Origin: Cranoglanis bouderius
Lineage: Eukaryota; Chordata; Actinopteri; Siluriformes; Cranoglanididae
Direction: 5' to 3'
NCBI GenBank assembly: GCA_023630585.1
Contig: CM042562.1
Coordinates: 6,964,684 to 7,028,683 of the forward strand
DNA: 64,000 nucleotides
Shown: positions 1 to 12,150 of the stretch, piece after piece
Numbering within the stretch: position 1 is the stretch's first letter
Layout: each line of letters begins with the position of its first letter
Position numbers and translations under genes: made by a program
Notes under the pieces: model-generated
What the model was told of the DNA's origin: nothing
Database searches by the model: none
Seen by the model: only the letters and a program-made list of their open reading frames with translations

Positions 1-579
1 AGCCCCAAAACATTAAAGAGCCACCAACATATTTAACCGTGGGCATGAGGTACTTTTCCATATGGCTACCTCTCTGTGTGAGCCAAAAGCACCTCTGATG
101 TTTATTGCCAAAAAGCTCTATTTTGGTTTCATCTGACCATAGAACCCGATCCAATTTGAAGTTCCAGTAGTGTCTGGCAAACTGAAGACACTTGAATTTG
201 TTTTTGGATGAAAGTAGAGGCTTTTTTCTTGAAACACTTCCAAACAACTTGTGGTGATGTAGGTGACTTCGGATTGCAGTTTTGGAGACTTTCTGACTCC
301 AAGACACAACTAACATCTGCAATTCTCCAGCTGTGCTCCTTGGAGATTTTTTGGCCACTCAAACCATCTCCTTCACAGTGCGTTGAGACAATATAGACAC
401 ACGTCCAATTCCAGGTTGATTCATAACATTTCCAGTTGACTGGAACTTCCTAATTATTGCCCTCATGGTCAAATGGGCATTTTCAATGATTGTGCTATTT
501 TCTTATAGCCACTTCTCATTTTGTGAAGCTCAACATCCTTTTGCCACACATCACAGCTATATTCCGTGGTCTTACCCAT
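1..579 (-). pseudogene. Tc1-like transposase (family A), N-terminal part, broken
   Basis: Read on the minus strand from an ATG at 579-577, the product begins MGKTTEYSCDVWQK and continues with a paired helix-turn-helix region (GSGYKKIAQ-like), as in Tc1 transposases, which cut and paste the element at TA sites. The frame is broken more than once, because successive pieces of the conserved protein fall in different frames. The first catalytic aspartate (WSDET) is visible near 125-140. The rest of the catalytic DDE core is beyond the window start. Compared with the copy at 12615-13441, this one keeps the first aspartate region that the other has lost. It is non-functional as it stands. Confidence 0.85.
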
Positions 580-960
580 TGTTATGAATGACTAAGGGAA
601 TTTGGCCTATGTGTTACCTCATATTTATACCCCTGTGAAATAGGAAGTCATGGTTGAACAATTTCCTGTTCTTAGTCACCCAGGTGTACTAATAAAATGT
701 AAAATATCATTGGGAATATACTTCAAATATATTTTTCTCATATGAATTCATAGGGGTGCCAATAATTGTTGCACACCTATATTTAACAACGTTTTTTTTT
801 TTTTTTTTTATAAACCTGTGTTGTGTTTGCAATTGTTTGATATCCATGGGAGCAGAGTATTTTTGAAACCAAAGATCAAAAGGTTAAACAATAAAGACAA
901 TTTTTCTTAGCCTTCTTTGCTTATATTTACCAAGGGTGCCAATATTAATGGAGGGCACTG
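1..960 (-). mobile_element. Tc1-like DNA transposon, family A, truncated by window edge
   Basis: The terminal inverted repeat ends at 960 with GGTGCC...GGAGGGCACTG followed by a TA at 961-962, the Tc1/mariner target dinucleotide. The same end occurs on the complete family A copy at 12401-15328. The body carries a transposase pseudogene read on the minus strand and the AT-rich non-coding region beside the terminal repeat. The other half lies outside the window. This is a decayed, non-autonomous copy. Confidence 0.9.
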
Positions 961-962
961 TA

Positions 963-2815
963 CTTTCCCAGTGAGCTATCTTTAATTTTACTCAAATATG
1001 ACTATTGTATACTTTCATGTCATTCAAAAGCTTACTCATCATATCATATATATTCCTTTAATTCTCATCCACATTATACATGGTATTATCTATGCTCTGA
1101 CTGTTTCAATATCGTGATGGTTTAAAGCATGACACTTTGATAAAAAAACATGATAGACATTCAACATTTATTTTATTTCTGTCCACTTTGTGCATAGTGT
1201 ATTGTTTTGTATGCAGAGGGTTCCCCTCCTGTGGCTGGACCAGGTCATGACAGTTTGCTTAGAATAGCTTTGGAATGTCTTGCAAAGCTCAACCATCAAA
1301 CGGTCAATTACATTTCCTGTATTTCTTATGAATATTTTATTAATTATTTGATTATAATTATTTAATTGATTTTAAATCTTTAAAAAAAATGAATTACCAT
1401 ATACTTTTAATGAATACACAATTTGTCTAAAACAGTCCAGTACATTGATATATGTTCTTTATGCATATTATTCTTTGTTATACATTTTTATATAGCTTAC
1501 TATATATAATGGATGAGTTTGACATAACTGACCTTGAACCAGTGTGAATGAGAAAAAGATAATAACACTTCATGTTTAATAGTGTTCAACTCATGCCTTT
1601 TAAAATAAGGGGTCCTCCTCCACCACAAAATTTCAGTGGTATTTGGTGTGTAATAGGTTTCATTCATCTCAACACTACAGCACTTAGCTCAACTCATGTG
1701 CTGTTCACTTTGTATTCATTCCAACTGCATACTGTGAGATTATAGCAAATGAGGGGTATTCCTGAGCCACTACCAAGGCCAACATTTTCATCAGTGTGCT
1801 GGAAATATGCTTATTGGAATTTAGATTGGCTTTATTCATCAATAACCTGAGTGGGTCAGCTAGGAAATTATCCACCAAGTACAATTATGGAGGCAATAAA
1901 GAATTTCATTGTCCTTGACAGAATGATGTTCTATATTTCTTGAAACTACCAATAAAATAAAGTAAAACATTCAGTGTGCCATAAGAGTGTAGAAAATGTC
2001 TCTGTAATCTAAAAATGATCAATTAATCATGGAACTCTTTCTATTCTAGTCCACACATGCTCTCTCTTATACTAATGTTTTAAATTAACACATTTCTTAA
2101 AACAAGAGCTAGTGTAAGTTTATAGGTATACACTAGTAAATAATAGTTTTACTCTATAATTAATTATAAATGTTTTATCGGTGTGATGGTCCAAATTATA
2201 TTCTATGACTAGATTTATTATAACTTTAATAAAGAAATATATTGAATGTTGTTAGTCTGTTTTGCACTGTTGCTAGGTTGCAGGTATTGCTGCTCCTATT
2301 AATATATTTGGTTGTAGATGCAATGTTCAATAGTCATTAATCCAAATAAACATGGTTTTGAGCTCTAATTGCTTTGTTTGCATATCTTGTATATATTATC
2401 AGTGACTGAAATGGATTGAGACTGGAGAGAATATTGAAGGTGAAAACCAGAGTATTCCCATCAGTGTCAGGCCACTCAGGGTCATGATCCCTGCAAAGTA
2501 GAAGATTTCCAGAATAACATCAAAAGTGCCATCCACTGCAAAATAGTGTGTCACATCCTCAAACTCAAAAGCCTCTAGTAAGAAGCCTGATGAGCTAGCA
2601 ATTTATTCACACACACATACAGTACCAGTTTAATGTTTATACGCACCTACTTATAGAAGGGTTTTCTTCATTTTTCCTGTTTCCACATTTTAATATAATG
2701 AATATGAATTAAAACCATTAAACCTGCACACTAATACCTGCAATGAGCAAAATTTTTTATATTTAAATCTGTTTTGTATTTTGCAATTGATCACTGCCTA
2801 CAACTTTTGGAATTA
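963..2815. other. AT-rich non-coding stretch, nothing recognised
   Basis: There is no open reading frame longer than background and no recognisable repeat boundary. The DNA is strongly AT-rich, with short homopolymer and TA-rich runs. Position 2400-2590 is slightly more complex in composition, but I recognise nothing in it. Confidence 0.6.
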
Positions 2816-2818
2816 CAG

Positions 2819-3005
2819 ACAGGTCCATAAGTATTTGGACAGTGACACAATTTTCTAAATTTTGCCTCTGCACACCGCCACAATGGATGAACCAATCAAG
2901 ATGTGATTGAAGTGTAGACTTTCAACTGTAATTCAAGGGGTTTAACAAAAAAACATTTCATTGACCGTTTAGGAATTACAGCCATTTTTTTTTTACAGAG
3001 TTATG
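2819..3005 (+). repeat. Fragment of a dispersed teleost repeat (ACAGGTCCATAAGTATTTGG type)
   Basis: The segment starts with ACAGGTCCATAAGTATTTGG followed by an ACAATGG-containing body. I recognise this arrangement as a repeat found many times in fish genomes, probably a non-autonomous DNA transposon. The matching inverted end is not visible, so it is a fragment. The classification is from memory. Confidence 0.45.
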
Positions 3006-3084
3006 ATCATCCAACATTTCAAAATAACTTTAGGAAATAAATTAACACAAATGCATGGATATTTATATTTGTCTTAATACAAAT

Positions 3085-3360
3085 AATTGTGTGTTCACCT
3101 GCAGATCAATATGCCAATGTCTGCCATTTACAGACTACAATTCCCATGACCCTCAAGCCATGACCTTATCACATGATCATCAAGTCAGAAGACCAAAGAA
3201 ATTGGTCTTTTATGAATTGCTTGCTTATCATTATCCCATTAGCCATGTGCAGTTTATGCCTTTCTGCTGATCATTTGACTCTTAGGCTATATCTTGTTTT
3301 GAGTATTGCCTAGTGTTTTTGTTTATCTTCCTGAGTCTGCATACATCTGTCCGTTTCAAT
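3085..3360 (+). repeat. Possible old dispersed repeat
   Basis: A segment containing CTACAATTCCCATGACC resembles long-terminal or dispersed sequences common in fish genomes. The boundaries are not visible and no coding remnant is present. The call is weak. Confidence 0.2.
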
Positions 3361-3364
3361 GACA

Positions 3365-4790
3365 GCCTTTAAGCCTGAAAAATAACTTAATTAGATGTGT
3401 CCAATATGTTTTCATTAATGCTATTAGTATACATATAAAATAGTTGTAAAATAATTGCATAATGACCTGAAAGACTAAACTGTTACATGTTTAATCAGAT
3501 ATGATTGGGTCTGTTTGGATTTTCTATGCATGTGACAATATTTCCAGGACAGTGCTGTAACTCTTAGAGGATATTTATGTTCAGGATATGTTCAAAAACG
3601 TGTTTTTTTTTTGTTTTTTTTTCTTGAATTAGGCCTGAGTAGAAGGTCAAAATGCCAGAAGCATTATGTTTCAGGTTTAGACTGGCCAAGTGATTGCACA
3701 TTATATTTTGGTGAAAACACTTGGCTGGTATTTCCAAAAAGGTTTATTGAAATATGACTAAAACAGCCATTAATGCGCAGATATTCACCCACTTGAATGA
3801 ACAGGATTACATATCAGTAAATTTATTTCGATGGATAAATCAATGGATAAATGTTTACTGAAATGTTTGAAAGGAGTAACAGCAATGTATGAATGATTTA
3901 TTGGCAAATAACAGGCAGCAATGATAGTTCGTCCTTCGCCAAAAGGCAGAAAGTAATTCTCAGTTTGAACAAAAGAAGAAATAAAATTGTCTGCAAGCTA
4001 ATGGCAGTTCAGCCTCTCTTTGCTCCAAATAATTCACTCTCCACTGGTCCCACTAAATTTAATTAGCTCTTGTTATCATGATATTATCAGGAGCTCCTCA
4101 CTGCAGAATCTCCATCTGAATTGGGATAAGAGGACTAAATACAGAACTGAGGCCAGGCTCAGGCTTACACTCATTCACACAAAAGTACTGGATAATTTTT
4201 CAGGTCCTGAATTTCTGAAGGCTTGTATGAGTAGAAATATGTGCAATGCAATGCTCATTTATGTGTTCCAGAGGATTGTATCTTTTGGACACAACCTGTT
4301 TTGCATGTTTTTCTTACTGAATATGCAATTTGGGCCATTTCTACCTAACACTGCAACATACAGGACAGTGTCTATACAATTAGATTGATTTAGCACATGC
4401 AATGTGATTTACTAAACCTGAAAGTCACTTCAGGAATCAAGATTGCATGTGCAAATTAATACCTGCAAAAGCCAGGTATTAAATTTGCATTACCACCATT
4501 TAAAAACACGTAATTTTTTATTATTTTTTTTCTCTCCAAAATTATTTCTAGATATGTCAAATTAATGAAAGAATTTCTCACAATGATAATATTACTGGCT
4601 ACTAGTTGGTTTCATATTAGATCTTTGTTGCACCTTCATGTGAACATCATTTAAACAACATTAACCTTATTAACTGAACGTACACTTGTCTATATTTGTG
4701 CAATAATGCATATGTGTGGCAAATTCTAGTTTTCTTCTCTGGGAGTCTCTCTAAGATCTGAGCTTGTCATGGCTATTGAGAACAATTACT
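3365..4790. other. AT-rich non-coding stretch, nothing recognised
   Basis: There is no gene, tandem array or transposon end I can support. The 122-codon open frame at 4020-4388 has no recognisable protein character and is treated as chance. Confidence 0.55.
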
Positions 4791-4792
4791 TC

Positions 4793-5045
4793 TTTCATTC
4801 ATTCATATTCAGTAACCACTTTATCCTGGTCAAGATCTGGAGTTTAACTTGGGAATATGATGTGGGAATACACCCTGGGTGGGATTCAAGCTACCAATCC
4901 ATCTAGCATGTTTTCGCAAGGTAGGAGGAAACTGGAGGAAGCCCACATGAACAGAGAGAGAACAAATGAAACTCTGCACAGACAGTAATCTTGGTGCAGA
5001 CCAAGTTTAAACCGCAGACTCTGAAGCTGTGTTCAACATTCAAAT
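4793..5045 (-). repeat. SINE-like tRNA-derived repeat, family S2, degenerate
   Basis: Read on the minus strand, this has the landmarks of the S2 repeat seen several times in the window: an 'accaggataaagtggttactgaatatgaatgaatgaatg'-type tail at 4793-4840, a 'gtttcctccta' block and a degenerate head near 5030. It is an old copy with many substitutions. Other copies lie at 7455, 15709, 19040, 26732, 36645, 38885 and 61737. Confidence 0.55.
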
Positions 5046-5557
5046 ATTATTTCCACCCCTAGCCTGCATGTGCCATCAATTATCCAGTCATACTCACTAA
5101 CTGTGCGTGCAATTAATCAGACTGCACATGCAAATTAGCACAATTATTTCATATTGTAGCAAAGCGGGGCCACTGTGTAGTACATATTGTGTCTGAAGTG
5201 TAAAATTCAGTAATGTGGCCCAAGCTTTTTATTTTATGTATTTATACATGTATTTCAGCCAAAGTAGAATATTGCTTTATTGATTCTTTATTTGCAATTT
5301 TCACCGGTACCTCAGTATGCAGATTAGACCCAATGACACCAAAAGTGTTGAAAATGCGAAGTACTAGTGAAGCACCCACACAATGTGGTTTCTATCAAAA
5401 AGCTTCTGAGACTAATATTTTATATTTTATATATTTACTCAAAATCTCACTCTTTTTAAATGTTTTGTGTACTCAGAGAGTCACTTTCCTGGGCATTTGG
5501 TCTCTCCCATTTGCTGATTTTTCTCAGATGTGACATGACTGAGTGAAGTGACCAGTG

Positions 5558-5560
<3 letters not shown>
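5046..5560. other. Non-coding stretch, nothing recognised
   Basis: AT-rich sequence without a recognisable gene or repeat. Confidence 0.5.
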
Positions 5561-5607
<47 letters not shown>

Positions 5608-5612
5608 GTGTG
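5561..5612. repeat. (TG)n microsatellite
   Basis: About 26 TG units with one TGCG interruption. The open frames across it on both strands are products of the repeat. Confidence 0.95.
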
Positions 5613-5999
5613 CAAAGCCAACATAAGATGGACACAGCATGATTTTGGTACCCTGCTCCTGGCCTTGCTCACTTTAGGCAGCTTAAGCAGCTCATCAGTT
5701 ATGCCAGCTACTTCCCCACACACCACCCCTACTGACTTGTTAGTCATTCTCCAAAAGTGTCAAAGACGTCTTCATTGCGTCTGGCCTCACGATGCTTTTT
5801 TTCCAGGCACGGCAAGATGAAGGCGAGTCTGCACTTCAAACGACTTCTGTCGGCTGCATAGGAATAACAATCGCGGCTTCATTATTTATTTCTGCCTCTG
5901 TTGTCTCTGGCAGTTAGTGTAGCCCTGTTAGTGTAGTCGTTACCCACCTCCTGCTCCCTCCCTCCAACCAAACATCCCAACCCCCACCCATTATTTACG
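5613..5999. other. Non-coding stretch, nothing recognised
   Basis: Moderately complex sequence with pyrimidine-rich runs around 5940-5990. No gene or repeat boundary can be supported. Confidence 0.5.
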
Positions 6000-6320
6000 A
6001 ATTCAAGAGAAATAATTTCTGAAGTGAAGTGAATGCCTGGGGAGTTGATTAGCTATTTACAGATGCCACCCACAAAATCCCATGACCCTTAGAGTGGAGA
6101 CTGTGAGCAGACAAGCCAATTAGCAAACAGAGGAGTTGCAGCCTGCTATTATTGCCATTATTCGCTCAGTGATGGTGGTTATTGCTATTCTTTGTGGAGC
6201 TGAACGCCAGAGGCCGGCTGCACCTTCTAGGACCTGTTAATGGGGGTGCTGAGTGCCAGCGGTGGGGTTGGCAGAAGGGCAGCAGTGGAGAAAGCACCAG
6301 ATAAGGCAAGGCAGAATGCT
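6000..6320. promoter_or_regulatory. Candidate conserved noncoding element
   Basis: This block is visibly higher in complexity and G+C than its AT-rich neighbours, has no repeat character, and contains several homeodomain-type cores (GATTAG, CCAATTAGCAAA, GTTAATGG). It has no coherent open frame. Conservation cannot be judged without an alignment, so this is a hypothesis from composition only. Confidence 0.3.
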
Positions 6321-6423
6321 GCTCTGGGTCTCACTTCAGGCCCACAGTGCTAACTGGATATGATGGCTCACCGCAAGGGATCCATGCAGCAGATGTGCTA
6401 AATGACTGTCTGGGATGTGTATG

Positions 6424-6429
<6 letters not shown>

Positions 6430-6505
<76 letters not shown>

Positions 6506-6508
6506 TGC
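6430..6508. repeat. (GT)n microsatellite
   Basis: About 79 bp of GT units interrupted by TATG, GGG and TTT. Confidence 0.95.
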
Positions 6509-6509
6509 G

Positions 6510-7450
6510 CGATTCCGTGCCTGTGAGTGCAAGTGCTTAAACAGCACCACTTTAGAGTACATTTTCATGTTAATGTGAGTGCGGAATGGACTGATTGTCA
6601 GTAATGTAGACTGCTGTTCAGCTTGGCTGGATACCACGCTCAAGAGCCTTTAAGGCTTCTTATTTCAGTTGCTCCAAGTTGATACTCTGGGTTTCAGAAA
6701 GCAGGGGGATACTATTAAAAAAACAAGCATGCCAAGACAAGAAAAAAAGCAAACAAAGATCTGATTTGATGTGATTGGATTTAGATGCGCTGTGTCTCTC
6801 TGCCTCCCATGCAGGATAACGAGGTAGAATTTAATTAGGGAGGGAGTGAGACGAGTCCTGAGGGATTTTACTGCCTGTCCACAATCTGAACAGGCTACAC
6901 TGTAGAAAGAAACATGCATACACATGCAGAACATGGTACTACTGAATGCTAAGATAATGATGATGATGTTGATAGTGATGATGACATTCCTTGCTGCATG
7001 CTTTCCTAGTTGAGACATACTTTTAGAAAAGACAGAACACACACGGACATGGGCCATGTCTATACTGGACATTGTATCTAAGGAACTCTCAACTGCTCGT
7101 ATACACGGGGCACAATCTAAGACATATGGCATGCTGCTTTTGATATAGTGTTGATAGTTCTCTCTTCTTTATAAACTTCTGTATGTTTTCTGTTTGTTTT
7201 ACAATTTATGTTTATGTCTATATCCTTGGAGTCTACTGTGGGTGGCATGGGTTGGGGGTGGATCCTGGCTTGTTTGGTTTCTTTTTGTTTGGTGCTGTTG
7301 TTCTTCTTTATGTTGAAATCACAGTGGAGCAGCCAGTGATGTCTTCAATAGCTCTGGTGGTAGAGTAGAGAAGAGTAGAGTAAAGTAGAAGACAGGACTG
7401 CAAGTGCTAACAAGACCATCCTTAGGTCACCGGTTCTAATCCTACTTGAA
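6510..7450. other. Non-coding stretch with a short GTAGA-type repeat
   Basis: There is no supportable gene. The 155-codon minus-strand frame at 6665-7132 lacks any family character. At about 7358-7392 there is a short run of AGTAGAG-like pentamers with interruptions. Confidence 0.5.
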
Positions 7451-7454
7451 GGAT

Positions 7455-7660
7455 ACTTTGGTTGTCAGGTGGCACAGTCATATAACACAAGGATACAACA
7501 GTAAATTGCTGCAGGTGTGAATGTGTGTATGATGGACTGGCATCCTGTACTGGGTGTGTCCTGACTTCGCACTCAGTGTTTCCAGGATAGGCTCCGGATC
7601 CACCACAACCCTGCCCAAGATAAAGCTGTTACCGAAAGTGAATGGATGAATGAGATCAAT
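7455..7660 (+). repeat. SINE-like tRNA-derived repeat, family S2, 5' truncated
   Basis: The sequence carries the typical order of S2 blocks: AGGTGTGAATGTGTGTATGA, GATGGACTGGCATCC, GGATAGGCTCCGGATCCACC, then a (GAAT)-type tail. The tRNA-like head is degraded. It is in plus orientation. Confidence 0.7.
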
Positions 7661-8079
7661 AATCAAATGGCTAATATGTGTCCTAATTAAAATCAGTGGA
7701 GTGTAGTGCATGCTCTAGTTTGAGACCTGAATGAGTTACTATCCTGTCATCGAAAGGCTGGCTCTACACCTGAGTCACATATATGTATACAGTAGTATTG
7801 AAAGCATAAAGCATAAAGAAATAGATTGCTGTTTGTGCATGTGCAGCTTATCTCATCACATTGCACATAGCTTAGAGCAAGTGTTGCATTTCAGACCGTT
7901 ATATCAGTGTTCTCACATTTTGCATTTTCACTGTAACTCTGAAACTGTGTAAATGTGGCTTATATGAAAGGAGAGCGACTGTATGTTTATGGTGAGTAGG
8001 ATTCACAGCAAGAGGGAGATATGGAAAAGCAGGAGGTGTATAATGCCTTTTTCTTCCGCCGTTCAGTATCTGTCAGCCT
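7661..8079. other. Non-coding stretch, nothing recognised
   Basis: AT-rich sequence without a recognisable feature. Confidence 0.5.
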
Positions 8080-8141
8080 GTGTTAGCGACCAGAACAAGA
8101 GAAGAGCTCGCGTGAAACTGTCAGCGCATCCTTTCCTCCTC

Positions 8142-8143
<2 letters not shown>

Positions 8144-8176
<33 letters not shown>
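8144..8176. repeat. (TC)n microsatellite
   Basis: Uninterrupted CT units inside the pyrimidine-rich candidate promoter block. Confidence 0.95.
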
Positions 8177-8179
<3 letters not shown>

Positions 8180-8488
8180 CTCCTTCCCCCGCTTTTTTCT
8201 GTTCCTCCTCCCCTCTCTCTCTCCCGTGCATTCCCTCTCTGATGTTTCTCACAGTGTAAGGCACAGCCAGTGAGTGAATGCCTAGGCACTACCCCCCACC
8301 CCTCCTTGTGAGTGTGTATGTGTGTATGTATGTGTGCGTGTGTGTGTATACACACACACTGCAGGCGCGTGTAGCTGACCACACTGTGCTCACAGCTATG
8401 TGTGAAGACACGCACAGCACGCCAAAGAATCAGCAGCACTGATTCTAATGCTCGCTTTCTTCCAGGAACGATCGCATTGCAGACCCAT

Positions 8489-8492
<4 letters not shown>

Positions 8493-8541
<49 letters not shown>
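8493..8541. repeat. (CT)n microsatellite
   Basis: About 24 CT units. A second, imperfect CT-rich run follows at 8620-8670. Confidence 0.95.
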
Positions 8542-8544
<3 letters not shown>

Positions 8545-8755
8545 CTCTGTTTCCCCGTGTCTTTCTCTTCCTTGTACTTGTACAAGCGTGTAGAGCTGGA
8601 AAGCAAGAAAAAAAAAACCTTTCTCTTTCTCTCACTCTCTCGCTCTCACTCTCTCTTTCTCTCTATCTTTGTGTCCTGCGGTGGGATAAGCTGTGAGAGG
8701 ATGAGCCCCTGATCCAGCGCTGGACCCGAGTGACCTGACAGCTCAAACTGTGAGT

Positions 8756-10612
8756 ATACAAGTCTCTCTGTCGCCTCCTACACACACAAACCTGCGTTCA
8801 TACACCAACACACAGCATCTCATAGTTGCAGGAGGATGGCAATATAAAAGAAGGACTGAATGGCACATATTATTCTTTTGTTTTATGAATATTTTTAAGT
8901 GTTGTTTTGTTTTCTTGCTGTGTTCTCACTCTGGGAAAATACTTCTTCTTGGTGATCATTATGAAAAAAAGAGTGTAAAATCAGTGACGTCTCACTCTAT
9001 CTCAGCGGCATTCCAACACTGTGGTATTTACATTTGGGTGAAACAAATATCCGCTGGCAAGTTGATTTGATTTCTAGATTTTTGTTAAAGATGCACTGGT
9101 TTTACATTGCAGTCACCCGCTAAGAAACTGCCTACGGAGATTCACTGTCATATCTTCTCTTATTTGAGATTCAAAAGTACACCACGCTTTCTTCCCTTAC
9201 TTGAAACAGTGCATTTATCTGTCATGCTGTCAGCGCTGTGCCCAAGCTTTCCACATGTACATTTTAGAGAGTGTGGCGAGAGGTAGGGAACATCTCAAAT
9301 AGAACTGAATGTCATTACAATTTTGAGGTTTATTAAGCATGTTCTACATTTGGGTTAAAGAATGTTGAATGAATGTGGTGGTGCAGTTTCAGTAGGCTAC
9401 TTTAAAAACACCTTATCTTGAAATACTCTTGCTTTTTTCTAAAAACTTGCCATATAGATTTTTCTTTTACTTTGTTTTAAGAATGTTTGACATGATTGGT
9501 GTAAGTGTGTACATTGATATATACTCACATGTGGACCATAAACATCATGAGTGTTGAGTGCTGGTCTGTCAGGATAAAAAGAGGATGATTCAGCGACACA
9601 GACAGAAACAGAGTCTTACTTCCAGTTTAGTTGTGTCTGTTTGCTTGAGCAGTGAAGCATGTCTGACAACTAAAACAGCAACACTATGCTGTCTACAGTG
9701 TGTCAAAAGTCAGCCAGCAACCAGATGTTTTAACAAATAATTCACTAAACACATCCGAGCACATTAAAATGATCTACCATTTCTAACTGGGTTACTACTT
9801 GGTTAGTTCTCTCTGGTCATAGGCCTGCATGCTTGTTTGTGCCAGTGGGACGTGAACGATTTGGCTAAAAAGGTAGCATGTACATGCTGGTGCTTCATTT
9901 ATTGATGGCGTATTTCAAAACTCAAAGTTGTGCAACATTTTATTTTTATTTTTACTTACTCTTTGTAGTCTGATTAAGCATTGACAATATTTATTGTAGA
10001 CAATGCCCACAGACATGTAGTGTAATGTGGTCACCTGTGTCGGAAAAACTGGTTTATAGTATTAGCACTGTAATAAGATCTCAGCTTAATGAAAGAAAAA
10101 AATAGGACATAAACGAAAAGACATGATTAGTAATAAAGTAAACAGGCTGCTCTATATGTTGCAAAGCATCATGCTGTGGTGAAGTGAGCCATTTTGCTCC
10201 AGTGCCTCAGTTTGTGTTTTGTGCATCATGATGCTATGAGAGTCTTCTGACTGGTGATGATACCATTTCTCAATATGATGTCAATATCCTGCTGTGACAC
10301 ACATTGCAAATAAAAGACAGCACAGAATGATTGAAGTATATGGTCAGGGAATATTATTCTGTGTAATGCCACCACAGAGAATAAATGACTTAAAAATCCA
10401 TTTGAAAAGAACAAATCATAATAATATAATAACTAGAAATTGTATTTTCTATTAGAGAACCTAATGTACAATACTTACATGTACATACATTCACAACATA
10501 ATGTTGTGAAAAAGGGTTGGATATAAGAGTGGTACTTGCATATGTGGTTGTGATCGGTAATTGTGATGTACATATCAGTAAACGGGTAACATAGCGTTTT
10601 GGTACAATACAG
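8756..10612. other. Non-coding stretch, nothing recognised
   Basis: AT-rich, single-copy-looking DNA. If the donor at 8750 is real, this is the start of an intron. No repeat boundaries or exons are seen. Confidence 0.5.
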
Positions 10613-10613
10613 A

Positions 10614-10915
10614 TTTATAGAAAATGCTTTAGGCATTTATAGAGAATGCATTACACATCAATAGAGAATGCATTACATGCTTATAGAGAATGCATTACAT
10701 ATTTATAGAGAATACATTGCACATTAATAGAGAATGCATTACATGTTAATAGAGAATGCATTACATAATTATAGAGAATGCATTACACATTAATAGATAA
10801 TGCATTACACGTTTATAGAGAATGCATTACACGTTAATAATGTATTACATGTTTATAGAGAACGCATTACATGATTACAGAGACTGTAGACATTTATAGA
10901 AAATGTATTCTTTGG
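10614..10915. repeat. Minisatellite with 22-bp unit
   Basis: About 13 tandem units of 22 bp share the core ATAGAGAATGCATTACA. The second base of the unit varies (TTATAG or TAATAG), as do the last three bases (CAT, TGT, CGT, TAA). One unit, near 10835-10850, has lost the TAGAGA part. The edge units (about 10614 and 10890) are the most divergent, as expected for an array that turns over in the middle. It is not a CRISPR, since there are no unique spacers. Confidence 0.9.
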
Positions 10916-11730
10916 ATTCTTTTTAAATAGCTGCTATGCTAAAACTGTGATTATAAATAATATGCAGTTAATCGTGTTGCACTAATATGAGTAGTATTAT
11001 AATAGACTATCCTAAGCTGATATCTATCATCCATGGCTATAAATTAGTTTTGATTTTATTAATATGTCTTTTTTAATAGCGAGACTTATGTGCCTCTGAC
11101 TGTTCTATATTTTTGTGGGTGTTAAATTTCTAACTTGCCCAGTTGTATTTTGCAGCTCTTAGCAACAGAAATTGGAAGAGTGTTTGAGACCGAGACAGTA
11201 GCGAGCACAGAGAACTGTCAGAAATCGTGTCACAGTGTAATTAAAGTATTGTTTACTCATTCAGTTATAAAGTTTGAATTGTTCTGGATGTTCAGTTAGT
11301 AATACCTGACCAGAAGAGGCCTCTTTAGAGTACTGCATAAAAGAATATGAGAACTTGTATGTTGTTTAACGTGGCAAGCCACATGAACGAAAGCTCAGTA
11401 ACTCAGTCATGATTCTGTCAAAGTAATTGCCTTGATTACTATAGGTGCTGGTACTAAAGATAATGTTTTATAGTTTTATATAAAATTTTATGTTTTTTTT
11501 TTTTTACAGTAAGGTATATTAGCTCGGGAATAAAGGGAACTACTCTCACCTCACCTTGGACCCCCTGTTGTCACTGAACCCACAAGAGTGACGGATGCGA
11601 GTCTAAAGGATCTACTTGATTATGTTCAATGGAGAGCTTTCTCCTCTCACACCTTATTTATTGCTCGCTCTCATTCGACTGGAGCAGAGAGTAATAAATC
11701 TGTCACACTCAGATCTACTACACCCCCTTT

Positions 11731-11732
<2 letters not shown>
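10916..11732. other. Non-coding stretch, nothing recognised
   Basis: AT-rich single-copy-looking DNA. A T-run lies at about 11492-11504. Confidence 0.5.

Positions 11733-11822
<90 letters not shown>
11733..11822. repeat. (AC)n microsatellite
   Basis: Ninety bases of AC units with a single G substitution. Open frames covering it are artefacts of the repeat. Confidence 0.95.
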
Positions 11823-11824
<2 letters not shown>

Positions 11825-12150
11825 AGACCTCTTCCCATTCTCCAAAACAGTTTTGGTAAGGCAAAGCGAGGATAAATATAAACTAAAAAATCTTTTACAG
11901 CTTATACAGTTGATCACCAACAACAAAAAAGGATGGAAATTATAATTCCAATTGACCGGTTGTTATATATTTTTACTCACTATTTCTAACTGCGAGAGCA
12001 ATTTTAGTACATTTCAAGCAGACTAGATCTTTATCTTTGTATTTATATTCAGTTCACGTGGAATATTGCCTGTGCCTTTATTGAATCTCTGTAATTATGA
12101 TTACTCATTACTCTGCAGGTGCATTCAGGTGCTTCCATGAGATGCGCACT

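Larger units (their letters stand above)
8080..8749 (+). promoter_or_regulatory. Candidate promoter and untranslated first exon
   Basis: A pyrimidine-rich block with CpG dinucleotides (for example near 8105-8130 and 8365) sits between AT-rich flanks. It ends in non-repetitive sequence up to ACT followed by GTGAGTAT at 8750-8757, a good match to the vertebrate splice-donor consensus. The only ATG close to the donor (8701) is followed in frame by a stop after three codons, so an exon here would be non-coding. A host gene on the plus strand with its first intron extending rightward would fit the lack of other exons. No TATA box or other proof is visible. It could equally be a microsatellite cluster with a chance donor. 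Confidence 0.3.

Noticed and set aside
5481..5820. Open frames on both strands spanning the TG tract, with poly-Thr/His or Val/Cys strings.
   Set aside because: They exist only because a pure dinucleotide repeat lacks stops; no flanking protein character.
6665..7132. 155-codon minus-strand frame with a hydrophobic stretch.
   Set aside because: No family features, no start context, and composition as expected for AT-rich chance frames. A single hydrophobic run is not evidence of a membrane protein.
11588..11945. Three overlapping 90-109 codon frames across the AC tract.
   Set aside because: Same artefact of a dinucleotide repeat, open in several frames at once.
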